DNA from: Pseudonocardia hierapolitana
GTDB taxonomy: Bacteria > Actinomycetota > Actinomycetes > Mycobacteriales > Pseudonocardiaceae
Direction of reading: 5' to 3'
Assembly (NCBI RefSeq): GCF_007994075.1
Contig: NZ_VIWU01000001.1
Location: 5,580,001 to 5,644,000 of the forward strand
DNA: 64,000 bases
The notes under the pieces were generated by a model that saw only the letters and a list, made by a program, of their open reading frames with translations, did not search any database and was not told the DNA's origin. Position numbers and translations under genes: made by a program. The number at the start of each line of letters is the position of its first letter. Positions within the stretch are counted from its first letter, which is position 1. Of this stretch, positions 49,159 through 58,161 are shown one piece after another.

Positions 49159-49914
49159 ATGACCATGCAAGACGTGATCGACTTCCTGCTCGACCTGCTC
49201 CGCGACGAGGAGACGAAGGCCGCGTTCGAACGCGACCCCGACGGTGTGCTCGCCGACCGCGGGCTCGAGGGCGTGACCGCCCAGGACGTGCGCGACGCCC
49301 GCCTCGAGCTGGCCGAGCGGGGCGGTGCCCGGCCCGTCGGCGACGACCCCCCGCCGGGCGGCGACGACCCGATCCGCGAGATCCGGTTCACCGAGGACAA
49401 CTTCGAGCCCGCACCCGCGCCGCCGCCGCCACCTCCGGCCCCCGACTTCTTCGAGCAGACCGTCGTCGCCATCGACGACCGCGACACCCTCGTCGTCCAG
49501 AACACGACCGTCTCCGACGACGACGTCACCGTGATCCAGGACTCGTTCAACGACTCGAGCACCACCGACGTCGTCGCGATCCAGGCGAACCGGACGATCG
49601 TCGACGGCGGCGAACCGGCTCCCGGGGTGAACCCACCGCCCGCGGCCGCCGTAACCGGGCCGGGCGCCGAGATCCCGGCGCCCGAGGGGAACGAGCCGGA
49701 ACAAGTCGCACCGATCGACACCACGCCCATCGACACCACGCCCATCGACGCCGCGCCGATCGACACCGCGCCGATCGACACCGCGCCGGCCGAGCCCGCC
49801 GAGGACGTACCGGCGGATCTCGACGACGTCGACGACGGGGTGGCGGACTCGGTCGAGGCCGATCCGGCTGAGGAGGGGGACCCCGACCCGGCGCTCGACG
49901 CGGCCGTCATCTGA
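49159..49914 (+). CDS. IniB-like protein with N-terminal helical domain and Asp/Pro-rich repeats
   Basis: A 251-residue protein. The first 50 residues (DVIDFLLDLLRDEETKAAFERD, then LADRGLEGVTAQDVRDA) match the N-terminal domain of mycobacterial IniB in style. A Pro-rich linker, a beta-like middle segment with alternating Asp/Val (TVSDDDVTVIQDSFNDSS), and five PIDT(T/A)-type repeats at 49711-49785 follow; the tail is acidic. IniB with IniA and IniC belongs to the isoniazid-inducible cell-wall-stress locus of mycobacteria. It precedes two dynamin-like genes here, which supports the same type of system. Confidence 0.78.
   Translation: MTMQDVIDFLLDLLRDEETKAAFERDPDGVLADRGLEGVTAQDVRDARLELAERGGARPVGDDPPPGGDDPIREIRFTEDNFEPAPAPPPPPPAPDFFEQTVVAIDDRDTLVVQNTTVSDDDVTVIQDSFNDSSTTDVVAIQANRTIVDGGEPAPGVNPPPAAAVTGPGAEIPAPEGNEPEQVAPIDTTPIDTTPIDAAPIDTAPIDTAPAEPAEDVPADLDDVDDGVADSVEADPAEEGDPDPALDAAVI
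49711..49785 (+). repeat. Five 15-bp coding repeats (PIDTT/PIDAA/PIDTA)
   Basis: Five consecutive 15-base units encode PIDTT, PIDTT, PIDAA, PIDTA and PIDTA. They lie in the disordered C-terminal half of the IniB-like protein. Confidence 0.85.
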
Positions 49915-49957
49915 GGCGCCGCCGGGCGGCGGGCCGGGTGAACCGTGGAGGTGCCAC

Positions 49958-51775
49958 ATGACACGCAGCCCGGTGGAGGTCGTCGATCTGGCGCTGGCGG
50001 CGCTCGCCCGCTACGACCGTCCCGACCTGACGTCCCGCCTGCGGACGGCGCGGGACCGGTTGACCGACGAGCGCGTGCGGGTGCTCGTCGTCGGCGAGTT
50101 CAAGCAGGGCAAGAGCATGCTCGTGAACGCGCTGGTCGCGGCGCCGGTGTGCCCGGTCTCCGATGACATCGCCACTGCCGTGCCCACGGCGGTGCACCAC
50201 TCGGAGGAGCTGGCGGTCACCCTCGTCCGCAGGCTGCCCGCCGGACCGGGCGACGATCCGTCGGACGCGCGCACCGAGCGGGTCGCGGTCGGTGTCGAGG
50301 AGCTCGCGGCCCACGTCTCGGAGTCCGGCGAGCGCACCGGCCGGGACGGGCTCGTACAGGTCGAGGTCGGGCTGCCGCGCCCGGTGCTGTCGGGCGGGCT
50401 GGAGGTCGTGGACACGCCCGGGGTCGGGGGTCTCTCGTCCGCGCACAGCGCCGCGACCACCGCCGCGCTCCCCACCGCCGACGCCGTGGTGCTGGTGTCG
50501 GACGCCTCCCAGGAGTTCACCGCTCCCGAGCTGGCGTTCCTCGCCCAGGCCGCGGCCGTGTGCCCGAACGTGCTGTGCGTGCTCACCAAGACCGACCTCT
50601 ACCCGGAGTGGCGGCGCATCGCCGACATCGACCGGGAGCACCTGGAGAAGGCGGGTATCGCCGCGCCGCTCTTCCCGGTGTCGTCCACCCTGCGCTGGGA
50701 GGCCATCCGGTCGGGCGACACCGAGGTCAACGCCGAGTCGGGCTTCCCGGAGCTGGTGAAGGTCCTGCGCCACGAGGTGCTCGCCGGAGCCGACCGGCTG
50801 GCCCGCCGGTCGGTGGCGCACGACGTGCTGGCCGTCACCGGGCAGATCGCCGGCAGCCTCGAGGCGGAGCTCGCCGCCCAGCAGGACCCGGAGGACGCGA
50901 AGGCGCTCGTCGCCCGGCTGGTGGCGGCTCGCGGGCGCGCGGCCGAGCTCAAGGAGCGTTCGGCGCGCTGGCAGCAACGGCTGAACGACGGGGTCGCCGA
51001 CCTCAACGCCGACATCGACCACGACCTCAAGGGGCGGATGCGCGAGATCACGCGGACGGCCGACGAGGAGATCACGAACGGCGGCGACCCGGCCCCGTCG
51101 TGGCCGGAGTTCTCCCGGTGGGTGCACCAGGAGGTGGTCGGGGCGGCGTCGGCGAACTTCATCTGGGCGACGCAGCGGGCGAGGGAGCTGGCCGAGCGGG
51201 TGGCCCGGCACTTCTCCGACGAGCAGGACCAGATGCTGCCCGCCCTGCGGTCCGACGCCTCCGACGCCCTGCGTTCGGTGCGCCCGCTCGCCATCCGCAC
51301 CGACGAGAAGTGGGGTCTCGGCGGCAAGGTGCTCACCGGTGTCCGCGGCGGCTACATGGGGATGCTGATGTTCGGGATGCTCGGCACCCTCGTCGGGCTC
51401 TCGATGATCAACCCGATCACGGTCGGCGCGGGCATCGCGATGGGGAGCAAGTCCATCGGCGACGAGCGCAAGCGCAGGATCACCAAGCGCCAGACCGAGG
51501 CCCGTGCCGCGGTGAAGCGCTACGTCGACGACGTGACGTTCCAGCTCGGGAAGGACTCCCGCGACCGGCTGCGGCTCGTCCAGCGCGACCTGCGCGACCA
51601 CTTCACCGCCCAGGCCGAGCAGCTGAACCGGTCGCTGCAGGAGTCGCTGCGGGCGGCGGAGCGCGCCGTGAAGGCGTCCACCAGCGAGCGCGAGCGGCGG
51701 CTGCCCGAGCTGCGCTCGGAGCTGGAGCGCCTCGTCGCGGTGCGCCGGGAAGCGGAAGCGCTGGTGCGCTCATGA
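49958..51775 (+). CDS. Dynamin-like GTPase, IniA type
   Basis: A 605-residue dynamin-like protein. The P loop is GEFKQGKSMLVNAL (near residue 48), the switch DTPGVGGL follows, and the base-recognition motif is TKTD in VLCVLTKTDLYPEW. A hydrophobic hairpin GYMGMLMFGMLGTLVGLSMI (near residue 475) fits the membrane-inserting paddle of bacterial dynamins, with long helices before and after. IniA of mycobacteria remodels membrane under cell-wall stress. The gene overlaps the IniC-like gene by four bases. ATG 49958 follows GGAGGTGCC. Confidence 0.9.
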   Translation: MTRSPVEVVDLALAALARYDRPDLTSRLRTARDRLTDERVRVLVVGEFKQGKSMLVNALVAAPVCPVSDDIATAVPTAVHHSEELAVTLVRRLPAGPGDDPSDARTERVAVGVEELAAHVSESGERTGRDGLVQVEVGLPRPVLSGGLEVVDTPGVGGLSSAHSAATTAALPTADAVVLVSDASQEFTAPELAFLAQAAAVCPNVLCVLTKTDLYPEWRRIADIDREHLEKAGIAAPLFPVSSTLRWEAIRSGDTEVNAESGFPELVKVLRHEVLAGADRLARRSVAHDVLAVTGQIAGSLEAELAAQQDPEDAKALVARLVAARGRAAELKERSARWQQRLNDGVADLNADIDHDLKGRMREITRTADEEITNGGDPAPSWPEFSRWVHQEVVGAASANFIWATQRARELAERVARHFSDEQDQMLPALRSDASDALRSVRPLAIRTDEKWGLGGKVLTGVRGGYMGMLMFGMLGTLVGLSMINPITVGAGIAMGSKSIGDERKRRITKRQTEARAAVKRYVDDVTFQLGKDSRDRLRLVQRDLRDHFTAQAEQLNRSLQESLRAAERAVKASTSERERRLPELRSELERLVAVRREAEALVRS

Positions 51776-53244
51776 GCACCTCGCTGACGCAGGCCGCGCG
51801 CCGGCTGCTCGGCATGGCGCTGCAGTCCCACGGTGGGCACCCGCAGACCGCGGCCCTGCTGCACCGCCACCTCGACCGGCTCGACGAGCCGCTGCGGGTG
51901 GCGATCGCCGGCCGGGTCAAAGCGGGCAAGTCGACACTGCTCAACGCCCTGGTCGGGGACCTGCTGGCGCCGACCGACGCGGGCGAGTGCACCAAGGTCG
52001 TCACCTGGTTCCGGGACGGGCGCACGCCGCGGGTCGTCATGCACCCGCAGCGCGGTCCCGCGGTGCCGCTGACCGTCGCGCGGGAGGACGGCGCGCTCGT
52101 CATCGACCTCGGGTCGACGCCGGCCGAGGACCTGGACCGGGTGGTGGTCGACTGGCCGTCGTCGGGCCTGCGCACCCTCACCCTGATCGACACGCCCGGC
52201 ATCGCGTCGCTCACCGCGGAGAACTCGCGCCGCACCCTCACCTTCCTCGATCCGGACGACGAGGCGCCGACCGAGGCCGACGCCGTCGTCTACCTCATGC
52301 GCCACCTGCACACCGCCGACGCGCAGTTCCTCGAGTCGTTCCGCGACCAGGGCGTGGCCAAGGCGGCCTCGGTGAACGCGGTGGCGGTGATCTCGCGGGC
52401 CGACGAGATCGGTGCGGGGCGCGTCGATGCGATGTTCTCGGCCCGCGCGATCGCGCAGCGCTACCGCGGCGAACCCGCGGTGCGGGCGCTGTGCCAGGAC
52501 GTCGTCGCGGTGGCCGGGCTGCTGGCCCAGACCGGACGCACCCTGCGCCAGGCCGAGTACCAGGCGCTCGCCGCGCTCGCGGCCGTCCCGCGCGAGGAGC
52601 TGGACCGCTCGCTCCTGTCGGTCGACCGGTTCCTGGGCGGCGAGCCACTCCCCGCCGGGCCGTCGCGGGAGCAGCTGCTGCGCCGGTTCGGCATGTACGG
52701 GACCCGGCTCGCGGTCTCCCTCGTCCGGCAGGGCACCCGCACCGCGGACGCCCTGGCCACCGAGCTCGTCGACCGCAGCGGCCTGCCCGAGCTCCAGCGG
52801 GTGCTGCGCGTCCAGTTCGCGGAGCGGCGTGACGTGCTCAAGGCGCGCTCGGCGCTGCTGGCCGTCGAGTCGGTGGTGCGTGCCGGCGGGGGGCGCACCG
52901 GTCCGCTCGCGGCCGAGCTCGAACGCGTGCTGGCCGGCGCCCACGAGTTCACCGAGCTGCGGACGCTCGGTGCGCTCAAGGCCGGTGCCGTGCGGCTGCC
53001 CAAGGAGCTGGTGGCCGAGGCCGAGCGGCTGCTCGGCGACGCCGGGCGCAGCGCGGCCGCCCGGCTCGGGCTGCCCGGCGACGCCGACGCCGGGTCCGTG
53101 CGCGCCGCGGCCGGCGCCGCGGTGACCCGATGGCAGCACCACGCCGCCAACCCGATGTTGCGGCGCGGTGCCGCGGACGCGTGCCGGGTCGTCGTGCGCA
53201 CGTGTGAAGGCATGCTCGTCACGAGCGGCGGGGGGAGCCGATGA
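51772..53244 (+). CDS. Dynamin-like GTPase, IniC type
   Basis: A 490-residue second dynamin-like protein. The P loop is AGRVKAGKSTLLNAL (near residue 50), the switch DTPGIASL, and the base motif region VISRADEIG. It is shorter than the IniA-like protein and lacks its hydrophobic paddle, as IniC-like proteins do. The two probably act as partners. ATG 51772 overlaps the previous stop, and its stop overlaps the LuxR-type regulator. Confidence 0.88.
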   Translation: MSTSLTQAARRLLGMALQSHGGHPQTAALLHRHLDRLDEPLRVAIAGRVKAGKSTLLNALVGDLLAPTDAGECTKVVTWFRDGRTPRVVMHPQRGPAVPLTVAREDGALVIDLGSTPAEDLDRVVVDWPSSGLRTLTLIDTPGIASLTAENSRRTLTFLDPDDEAPTEADAVVYLMRHLHTADAQFLESFRDQGVAKAASVNAVAVISRADEIGAGRVDAMFSARAIAQRYRGEPAVRALCQDVVAVAGLLAQTGRTLRQAEYQALAALAAVPREELDRSLLSVDRFLGGEPLPAGPSREQLLRRFGMYGTRLAVSLVRQGTRTADALATELVDRSGLPELQRVLRVQFAERRDVLKARSALLAVESVVRAGGGRTGPLAAELERVLAGAHEFTELRTLGALKAGAVRLPKELVAEAERLLGDAGRSAAARLGLPGDADAGSVRAAAGAAVTRWQHHAANPMLRRGAADACRVVVRTCEGMLVTSGGGSR

Positions 53245-54641
53245 ACGACGCTGCACTGGCGGAGCGCGCGTGGCGTGCCGGGGACGCGATCGCCGCGATC
53301 GCGGCGGCGGACCGGGCGCTCGCCGCGGCGACGGAGCCGCGGGCGGCCGGGGTGGCGGCGGCCGCCGCGGCCGCGGACGGCGCGCTGGGCGATGCCACGG
53401 CGCGCTGGCGCGGGGTCGCGGAGATGGTCGACGGGGTGGCCGCGGTCGAGGCCCGCGGGCGGGCCGCGCTGACGGCCGCGCTCGCCGGCGACCGGGACGC
53501 GGCGGCCGCCGAGCTCGGCAGGGCCCGCGGCGGGCTCGCGCATCCCGCACCGCGCGGCGTGGCCGTGCTGCTGAACGGGGTGCAGGCCGTGCTCGACGCG
53601 GTCGGCGGTGACCTCGCCGGCGCCGCGACCCGGCTCGCCGGGCTGGCCGCGGCCACCGTCCCGCCGGACCCGTTCGCGGTGGAACCGTGGCCCGATCTCG
53701 CCGTGGAGGTGGTGCTCGCGAGCGGTGACGACGACACCGCGCGCGCCATGCTGGCCGCCCACGACAGCCCGCCCGGCCTGCGGCGCCTGCTGCTCGCGGC
53801 CTGGCTCGACCTGCGTGCCGGGCGCTTCGCCGAGGCGCGTGCCGGGCTCGCCGCGGCCGCCGGACGCCCGGCGCTGCGCCGCGACGCCCTGCTGGCGGCG
53901 GCCGTGAGCGCCGGGCTCGCCCGCCGGACCACCGACCCGGCGCTCGTGGCGAGGACGTGGCACCGCATCGCCCCGGTCGTCGCCGGCGCGGACGTGGAGA
54001 TCCTGCTCGTCGACGTCTGGGGCGAGCTGTCGGTCTCCGCGGCCACCGTGGCCGCGCCGGCCGCGGCGGCGATCGCCGCCGGGATCGACGGCGTGATCGA
54101 GCGTGCCGGGCGGCCGGCGTGGGCCGTCGCGTCCGGATCGTGGTGGCAGGTGCAGCGGGCGGCTGCCACCGGCTCCGCCTGCGCCGCTCCGGCCACGATC
54201 CCCGGTGGATCGGCCTACCTGGACGCGACGGCCGCCGGCGTGCGGGCCTGGGTGGAGGTGCTGGGCGGACGGGTCGACCCGACCGCCGTGCGCGAGGCCG
54301 GGGACCGGCTCGTGGCGGCCGGGCGGCCCTGGGAGGCGGCCGCCCTCTGCGCCGCGGCGGCCCGGCGGACCGACGATCCGGCGGCCACCCGCGAGCTGCT
54401 GGGAGCGGGTCGCGGATGGCGGGGCCGGGGTGGCCGGGATCGGGGGGCCGGGCCGGACGGCCTCTCCGAGCGCGAACGCGAGATCGGCAGGCTGATCCTC
54501 GACGGCCACACCCACCGCGAGATCGGCGCCCGCCTCTACATCTCGCCGAAGACGGTGGAACAGCACGTCGCGCGTCTGCGCCAGAAGCTGTCGGTGGCGG
54601 GCCGAGCGGAGTTGATGTCCGCACTCAGGTCCCGGCTCTGA
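53241..54641 (+). CDS. LuxR-type regulator with Ala-rich helical N-terminal region
   Basis: A 466-residue regulator. Residues 1-390 are Ala-rich repeated helices, probably tetratricopeptide-like, with no visible ATPase motif. The C-terminal LuxR helix-turn-helix (about 408-460) reads LSEREREIGRLILDGHTHREI, then ARLYISPKTVEQHVARLRQKL. The start overlaps the IniC-like stop, so it is co-translated with the dynamin genes. It may control the operon, perhaps in response to envelope stress; direct evidence is absent. Confidence 0.85.
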   Translation: MNDAALAERAWRAGDAIAAIAAADRALAAATEPRAAGVAAAAAAADGALGDATARWRGVAEMVDGVAAVEARGRAALTAALAGDRDAAAAELGRARGGLAHPAPRGVAVLLNGVQAVLDAVGGDLAGAATRLAGLAAATVPPDPFAVEPWPDLAVEVVLASGDDDTARAMLAAHDSPPGLRRLLLAAWLDLRAGRFAEARAGLAAAAGRPALRRDALLAAAVSAGLARRTTDPALVARTWHRIAPVVAGADVEILLVDVWGELSVSAATVAAPAAAAIAAGIDGVIERAGRPAWAVASGSWWQVQRAAATGSACAAPATIPGGSAYLDATAAGVRAWVEVLGGRVDPTAVREAGDRLVAAGRPWEAAALCAAAARRTDDPAATRELLGAGRGWRGRGGRDRGAGPDGLSEREREIGRLILDGHTHREIGARLYISPKTVEQHVARLRQKLSVAGRAELMSALRSRL

Positions 54642-54741
54642 CGGGACGGCGGTGCGGCGGCTCGCGACGGCGGGCCGGAGGGACGTCCCGGTAACGGCAA
54701 CGAATCTTGGGGTCCGCCGTGACCGGGCCCAGCCTGTGGTC

Positions 54742-55965
54742 ATGAGTGTTCGAACCTCGCCGCGGATGGCCGAGCGCGGGCCGCTGCCACTGGCCGTCTA
54801 CCTGCTCGCGGGCAGCCTGTTCGCGATGGGGAGTGCGGAGTTCCTCGTCGCCGGTGTCCTGCCCGCGATCGCGGACGACCTGCGCATCACGTTGCCGTCC
54901 GCCGGCGCGATGATCTCGGCCTTCGCGGTCGGCGTCGTCATCGGCGGGCCGCTGCTGGCCGTCGCGACCCTCCGCTTGCCGCGACGGATCACGCTGGTCA
55001 CCGCGCAGGTCGTCTTCGCAGCCTCCGTGGCGACCGGCCTCCTCACCGACCACTACGGCCTCATCCTGGTCACGCGGTTCGTGTCCGGTCTCGCCTACGC
55101 AGGCTTCTGGGCGGCCGCCGCCGTCACCGCGATCGGGCTCGTCACCCCCGAGCGCACCGCCCGCGCATCCGGTGTGGTCGTGAGCGGGCTCAGCCTCGCC
55201 ATGATCGCCGGCGGGCCGGCGAGCGCACTGCTCAGCCACTTCACGGGGTGGCGGGGCGGGTTCTGGGCCGTGGTCGCGCTCACCGCCGTCGGTGCGGTCG
55301 CGACCCTCGTCGCCGTGCCCGAGACCCGGGCGGGCGGGAAACCGGGCGTCCGACGGGAGCTGCGCACGATGGCGCGGCCGCAGCTGTGGCTCGTCTACGG
55401 CGTGACGCTCCTGAGCACCGCCGCCTACATGGTCTCCTACAACTACCTCGCGGCGTTCCTGACCGACGCCACCGGCGTCCCGGCGGTGTGGGTGCCGCCG
55501 ATCCTCACGGTGTTCGGGATCGGCGCGTTCCTCGGCCTCTCCGCCGGAGGCCGGATCGCCGACAAGCGTCCCTTCCACGCGCTGCTGGGCGGCGCGGTCG
55601 GCATCGGCGTGACGTCCGTCCTGCTCGCGGTGCTCGCAGACCGGGCGCCGGCCGTCGCCGCTCTCGTCCTGTTGCTCGGCGTCGCGGGGTTCGTGCTGAA
55701 CCCCGCCATCTACGGGCGGGTGTTCACGATCGCGGCCGAGGCACCCACGCTCGCGGGGGCCACCGCCGTGTCGGCGTTCCAGCTGGGCATCAGCCTCGTC
55801 CCCCTGTTCGCCGGGGCCGCACTCGGCGCCGGCGCAGGCATCGCGTCGATCCCGTGGATCGGTGCCGGACTGGCCCTGGTCACGGCGCTGGCCGTCCTCC
55901 TCGACCGGACGGTGGCCCTGCGCGGCGGACAAGGTGAGCAGCAGCCGACTCAGAAGACCTCGTAG
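54742..55965 (+). CDS. MFS transporter, AraJ/Cmx-type drug efflux
   Basis: A 407-residue, about 12-helix MFS protein. The first helix LAGSLFAMGSAEFLVAGVLPAIA and SAGAMISAFAVGVVIGGPLL match the chloramphenicol-exporter/AraJ branch (MGxxEFxxxGLLP-type). The family exports drugs or sugars. ATG 54742 is chosen; upstream frame is not conserved in type. It ends overlapping the convergent flavoprotein gene by 16 bases. The regulator, if local, is not evident. Confidence 0.9.
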   Translation: MSVRTSPRMAERGPLPLAVYLLAGSLFAMGSAEFLVAGVLPAIADDLRITLPSAGAMISAFAVGVVIGGPLLAVATLRLPRRITLVTAQVVFAASVATGLLTDHYGLILVTRFVSGLAYAGFWAAAAVTAIGLVTPERTARASGVVVSGLSLAMIAGGPASALLSHFTGWRGGFWAVVALTAVGAVATLVAVPETRAGGKPGVRRELRTMARPQLWLVYGVTLLSTAAYMVSYNYLAAFLTDATGVPAVWVPPILTVFGIGAFLGLSAGGRIADKRPFHALLGGAVGIGVTSVLLAVLADRAPAVAALVLLLGVAGFVLNPAIYGRVFTIAAEAPTLAGATAVSAFQLGISLVPLFAGAALGAGAGIASIPWIGAGLALVTALAVLLDRTVALRGGQGEQQPTQKTS

Positions 55966-57239
55966 CCCGGCGTGAGGATCCGGTCCGGATCGAACGTCTC
56001 CTTCGCCTCGCGCAACCGCTCGAACGCCGGCCCGAAATGCGATCGCCAGTCCTCCTGCGACATCGGCAACGCGCTCGCCGGGTACAACGTGCCGCCCGTG
56101 GCCCGGATCCGCTCGTAGACGGCCCGGTTGGCGGCGACGAGCCGGTCGGCGGTGTCACCGGTCGTCGGGACGCGGATCAGGTTGAACGCGAAGCAGAGGT
56201 CGTCGGCGGGAAGGCGCAGCAGCGGGCTGGTGACCGACCGCCCGGGGAACGCGGAGACCACGACCTGGCCGAAGGGGCCCAGGTCGGCCGGGGTCAGCCG
56301 GTCCAGCTCGGCGGCGACGACGGCCTCGATCCGCGCGTCGCCCACGAACGTCGTGAGCCACGGGTGCGGGAGGTCCCACTGGCCGTTCGCGCGCAGCGCC
56401 CGTTCGAGCTGGGCGAGTCGATCGAGGTGGTCCAGCTGGGTCGACGTGGTCACCTGGGCTCGTGGCCGGTCGTCGGACAGGCCGGTCAGGGTGGCGTCGC
56501 CGTCGGCGACGGCGTCGAGCCGGAACGTCCACCCGCCTGCCGGGTCGGCGAGCACGGCACCCTGAACGGCCGCGAACCGGTCGTCGCGAGCGAGCAGGCG
56601 CTGGTCGGCGAGCATCGTCGCGAGGTCGGGGTAGAACAGCAGGTGGCGGCGCACGTGGGCCGGTGCGGGGACGAGGGCGAGCGTCGCACGGGTGATGACT
56701 GCGACCTGACCGAGTCCGGCGCCCACCGCGTCGAACAGGTCCCCGCCGGAGCACCGGAGGAGCTCGCCCCGCCCGGTCACCACCTCCATCTCGAGGACGT
56801 TGTCGCTCACCGCGCCCCTCCGCGAGATCTGCGCGCCCACACCCCCGACCGCCAGGGTGCCGCCGACCGACAGGTCGAGGTAGTCGGGGAGCCCGGCCGG
56901 GACGCGTGGCAGGGTCGCGGCGAGCACGTCGCGCCACGTGGCGCCGGCGTCGACGGTGACGCGATCATCCCCGACGGCGTGGACGGCCCGCAGCGCCGTC
57001 ATGTCGGCGACGACCCCGCCGTCGGCCTGGGAGCGGCCGAACACCGAGTGCCGGCATCCCTGTGCCGCGAACCGCCGACGCCGGTGCGCGGCCCAGCGCA
57101 CGGCCGAGGCCACGTCCCGAGCCGAGGCCGGGCGCACGACGGCGTACGGCGTCCGGTGCACGAGGTGCCCGAAGTCGTCGGCGGCGGCCGCCCGGGTGGG
57201 TTCGTCGAAGTGGATCTCACCGTCGAGTGCGGTCAACAC
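55950..57239 (-). CDS. FAD-linked oxidoreductase, cytokinin-dehydrogenase-like
   Basis: A 429-residue flavoenzyme of the PCMH (p-cresol methylhydroxylase/vanillyl-alcohol oxidase) superfamily. The FAD domain has GCRHSVFGRSQ (His64 as possible covalent FAD link, like GxGHS in cytokinin dehydrogenases), LSVGGTLAVGGVGAQISRRG, and VVTGRGELLRCS. The C terminus WRSHFGPAFERLREAKETFD and ILTPGYEVF matches the cytokinin-binding domain style. It would oxidise an amine or alcohol; cytokinin is a possibility only. GTG 57239 is the best start. It diverges from an AraC gene whose likely binding sites lie between them. Confidence 0.75.
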   Translation of the reverse strand: MLTALDGEIHFDEPTRAAAADDFGHLVHRTPYAVVRPASARDVASAVRWAAHRRRRFAAQGCRHSVFGRSQADGGVVADMTALRAVHAVGDDRVTVDAGATWRDVLAATLPRVPAGLPDYLDLSVGGTLAVGGVGAQISRRGAVSDNVLEMEVVTGRGELLRCSGGDLFDAVGAGLGQVAVITRATLALVPAPAHVRRHLLFYPDLATMLADQRLLARDDRFAAVQGAVLADPAGGWTFRLDAVADGDATLTGLSDDRPRAQVTTSTQLDHLDRLAQLERALRANGQWDLPHPWLTTFVGDARIEAVVAAELDRLTPADLGPFGQVVVSAFPGRSVTSPLLRLPADDLCFAFNLIRVPTTGDTADRLVAANRAVYERIRATGGTLYPASALPMSQEDWRSHFGPAFERLREAKETFDPDRILTPGYEVF

Positions 57240-57275
57240 GGTGGCGACGGTAGGTGCGGGCCGGGTGCACCGTCT

Positions 57276-57288
57276 TGAACGAAGTTCA
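57276..57288. promoter_or_regulatory. Small palindrome in the flavoprotein-AraC divergent region
   Basis: TGAACGAAGTTCA has perfect 5-base arms around GAA. It lies 37 bases upstream of the flavoprotein start and 43 bases upstream of the AraC start, a good place for control of both. Confidence 0.4.
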
Positions 57289-57294
57289 CCTCGC

Positions 57295-57318
57295 GGAGCC
57301 GGGTTTGGAGCCGGGTTT
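57295..57318. promoter_or_regulatory. Two tandem 12-bp repeats upstream of the AraC gene
   Basis: GGAGCCGGGTTT occurs twice back to back, 12 bases before the AraC GTG, with a partial third unit (AGAGTCCGG) after. AraC proteins often bind tandem direct repeats, so this may be its autoregulatory site. Confidence 0.45.
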
Positions 57319-57330
57319 AGAGTCCGGTGG

Positions 57331-58110
57331 GTGGCCACCGCGGAGCTGGAACGGCTGCGCTCGCCGCGTGTCCTGGGCGCGCCGCACCCGCTGCTGGCGC
57401 CGCACCTCGCGCGGCGCCACGCGGGGTTCGTGGAGAGGACGCGCCCGCGCCATCTCGTGATCCCGGCGTCCGCCACGGTGTCGCTGGTCGTGAAGCTGCG
57501 CGACTCGGCGCACCACCCGCCCGCGTTCGTGGCGGGCCCGCACCACGCGCATTTCGTGCCGGACGGCGACTGCGCGCCCTCGTACCTGGAGGTGCGGCTG
57601 TCCCCGCTGAGCGGCTACACGCTGCTCGGCGTTCCGCTGAACGCGCTGCGCGGCCGGATCGTCGACCTGCGCGACCTGCTCGGTGCGGACGGTCGCCTGC
57701 TCGCCGAGCGGCTGCGCGATGCGCGGACGTGGCGCGAGCGGTTCACGCTCCTGGACCGGCTCCTGCTGGATCGCCTCGACGGCGGGCCTCGGCCGTCGCC
57801 CGAGGTCGTCCGGGTCCTGCAGCGCCTGGCCGCGACGGGTGGCGCCGCGCGGATAAGCAGGCTCGCCGGCGAGGTCGGGTGGAGCCACAAGCACCTGATC
57901 ACGCGGTTCAACCAGCAGGTCGGCCTGTCGCCGAAGGCGGCGGCCCGGCTCGTCCGCTTCGACCGGGTCCTGCGCAGGCTCGAGCAGCCGGGTGCGCCGG
58001 GGTGGGAGCGGATCGCGGCCGACGCGGGCTACGCGGACCAGTCCCACCTGGTGCGGGAGTTCCGGAAATTCACCGGGGTCACGCCGACCGAGTTCACGAC
58101 CGACGGGTGA
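57331..58110 (+). CDS. AraC-family transcriptional regulator
   Basis: A 259-residue AraC regulator. The C-terminal DNA-binding domain has two helix-turn-helix parts (about 175-255): ARISRLAGEVGWSHKHLITRF and IAADAGYADQSHLVREFRKFTG, the family signature. The N-terminal half is a ligand domain of unknown specificity (AGPHHAHFVPDGDCAPSYLEV). GTG 57331 is the start that fits. It diverges from the flavoprotein gene, its probable target. Two hairpins follow its stop. Confidence 0.88.
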   Translation: MATAELERLRSPRVLGAPHPLLAPHLARRHAGFVERTRPRHLVIPASATVSLVVKLRDSAHHPPAFVAGPHHAHFVPDGDCAPSYLEVRLSPLSGYTLLGVPLNALRGRIVDLRDLLGADGRLLAERLRDARTWRERFTLLDRLLLDRLDGGPRPSPEVVRVLQRLAATGGAARISRLAGEVGWSHKHLITRFNQQVGLSPKAAARLVRFDRVLRRLEQPGAPGWERIAADAGYADQSHLVREFRKFTGVTPTEFTTDG

Positions 58111-58148
58111 ACGGGCCCCGGCCCGAGGGGAAGGGGCCAGGGCCCGTT
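58110..58148. terminator. Hairpin terminator after the AraC gene
   Basis: AACGGGCCC (58110-58118) pairs perfectly with GGGCCCGTT (58140-58148); inside, GGCCC and GGGCC can extend the stem with a single mismatch. It starts in the AraC stop codon and can serve both convergent directions. Confidence 0.65.
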
Positions 58149-58161
58149 CGGGATTGCCGTC

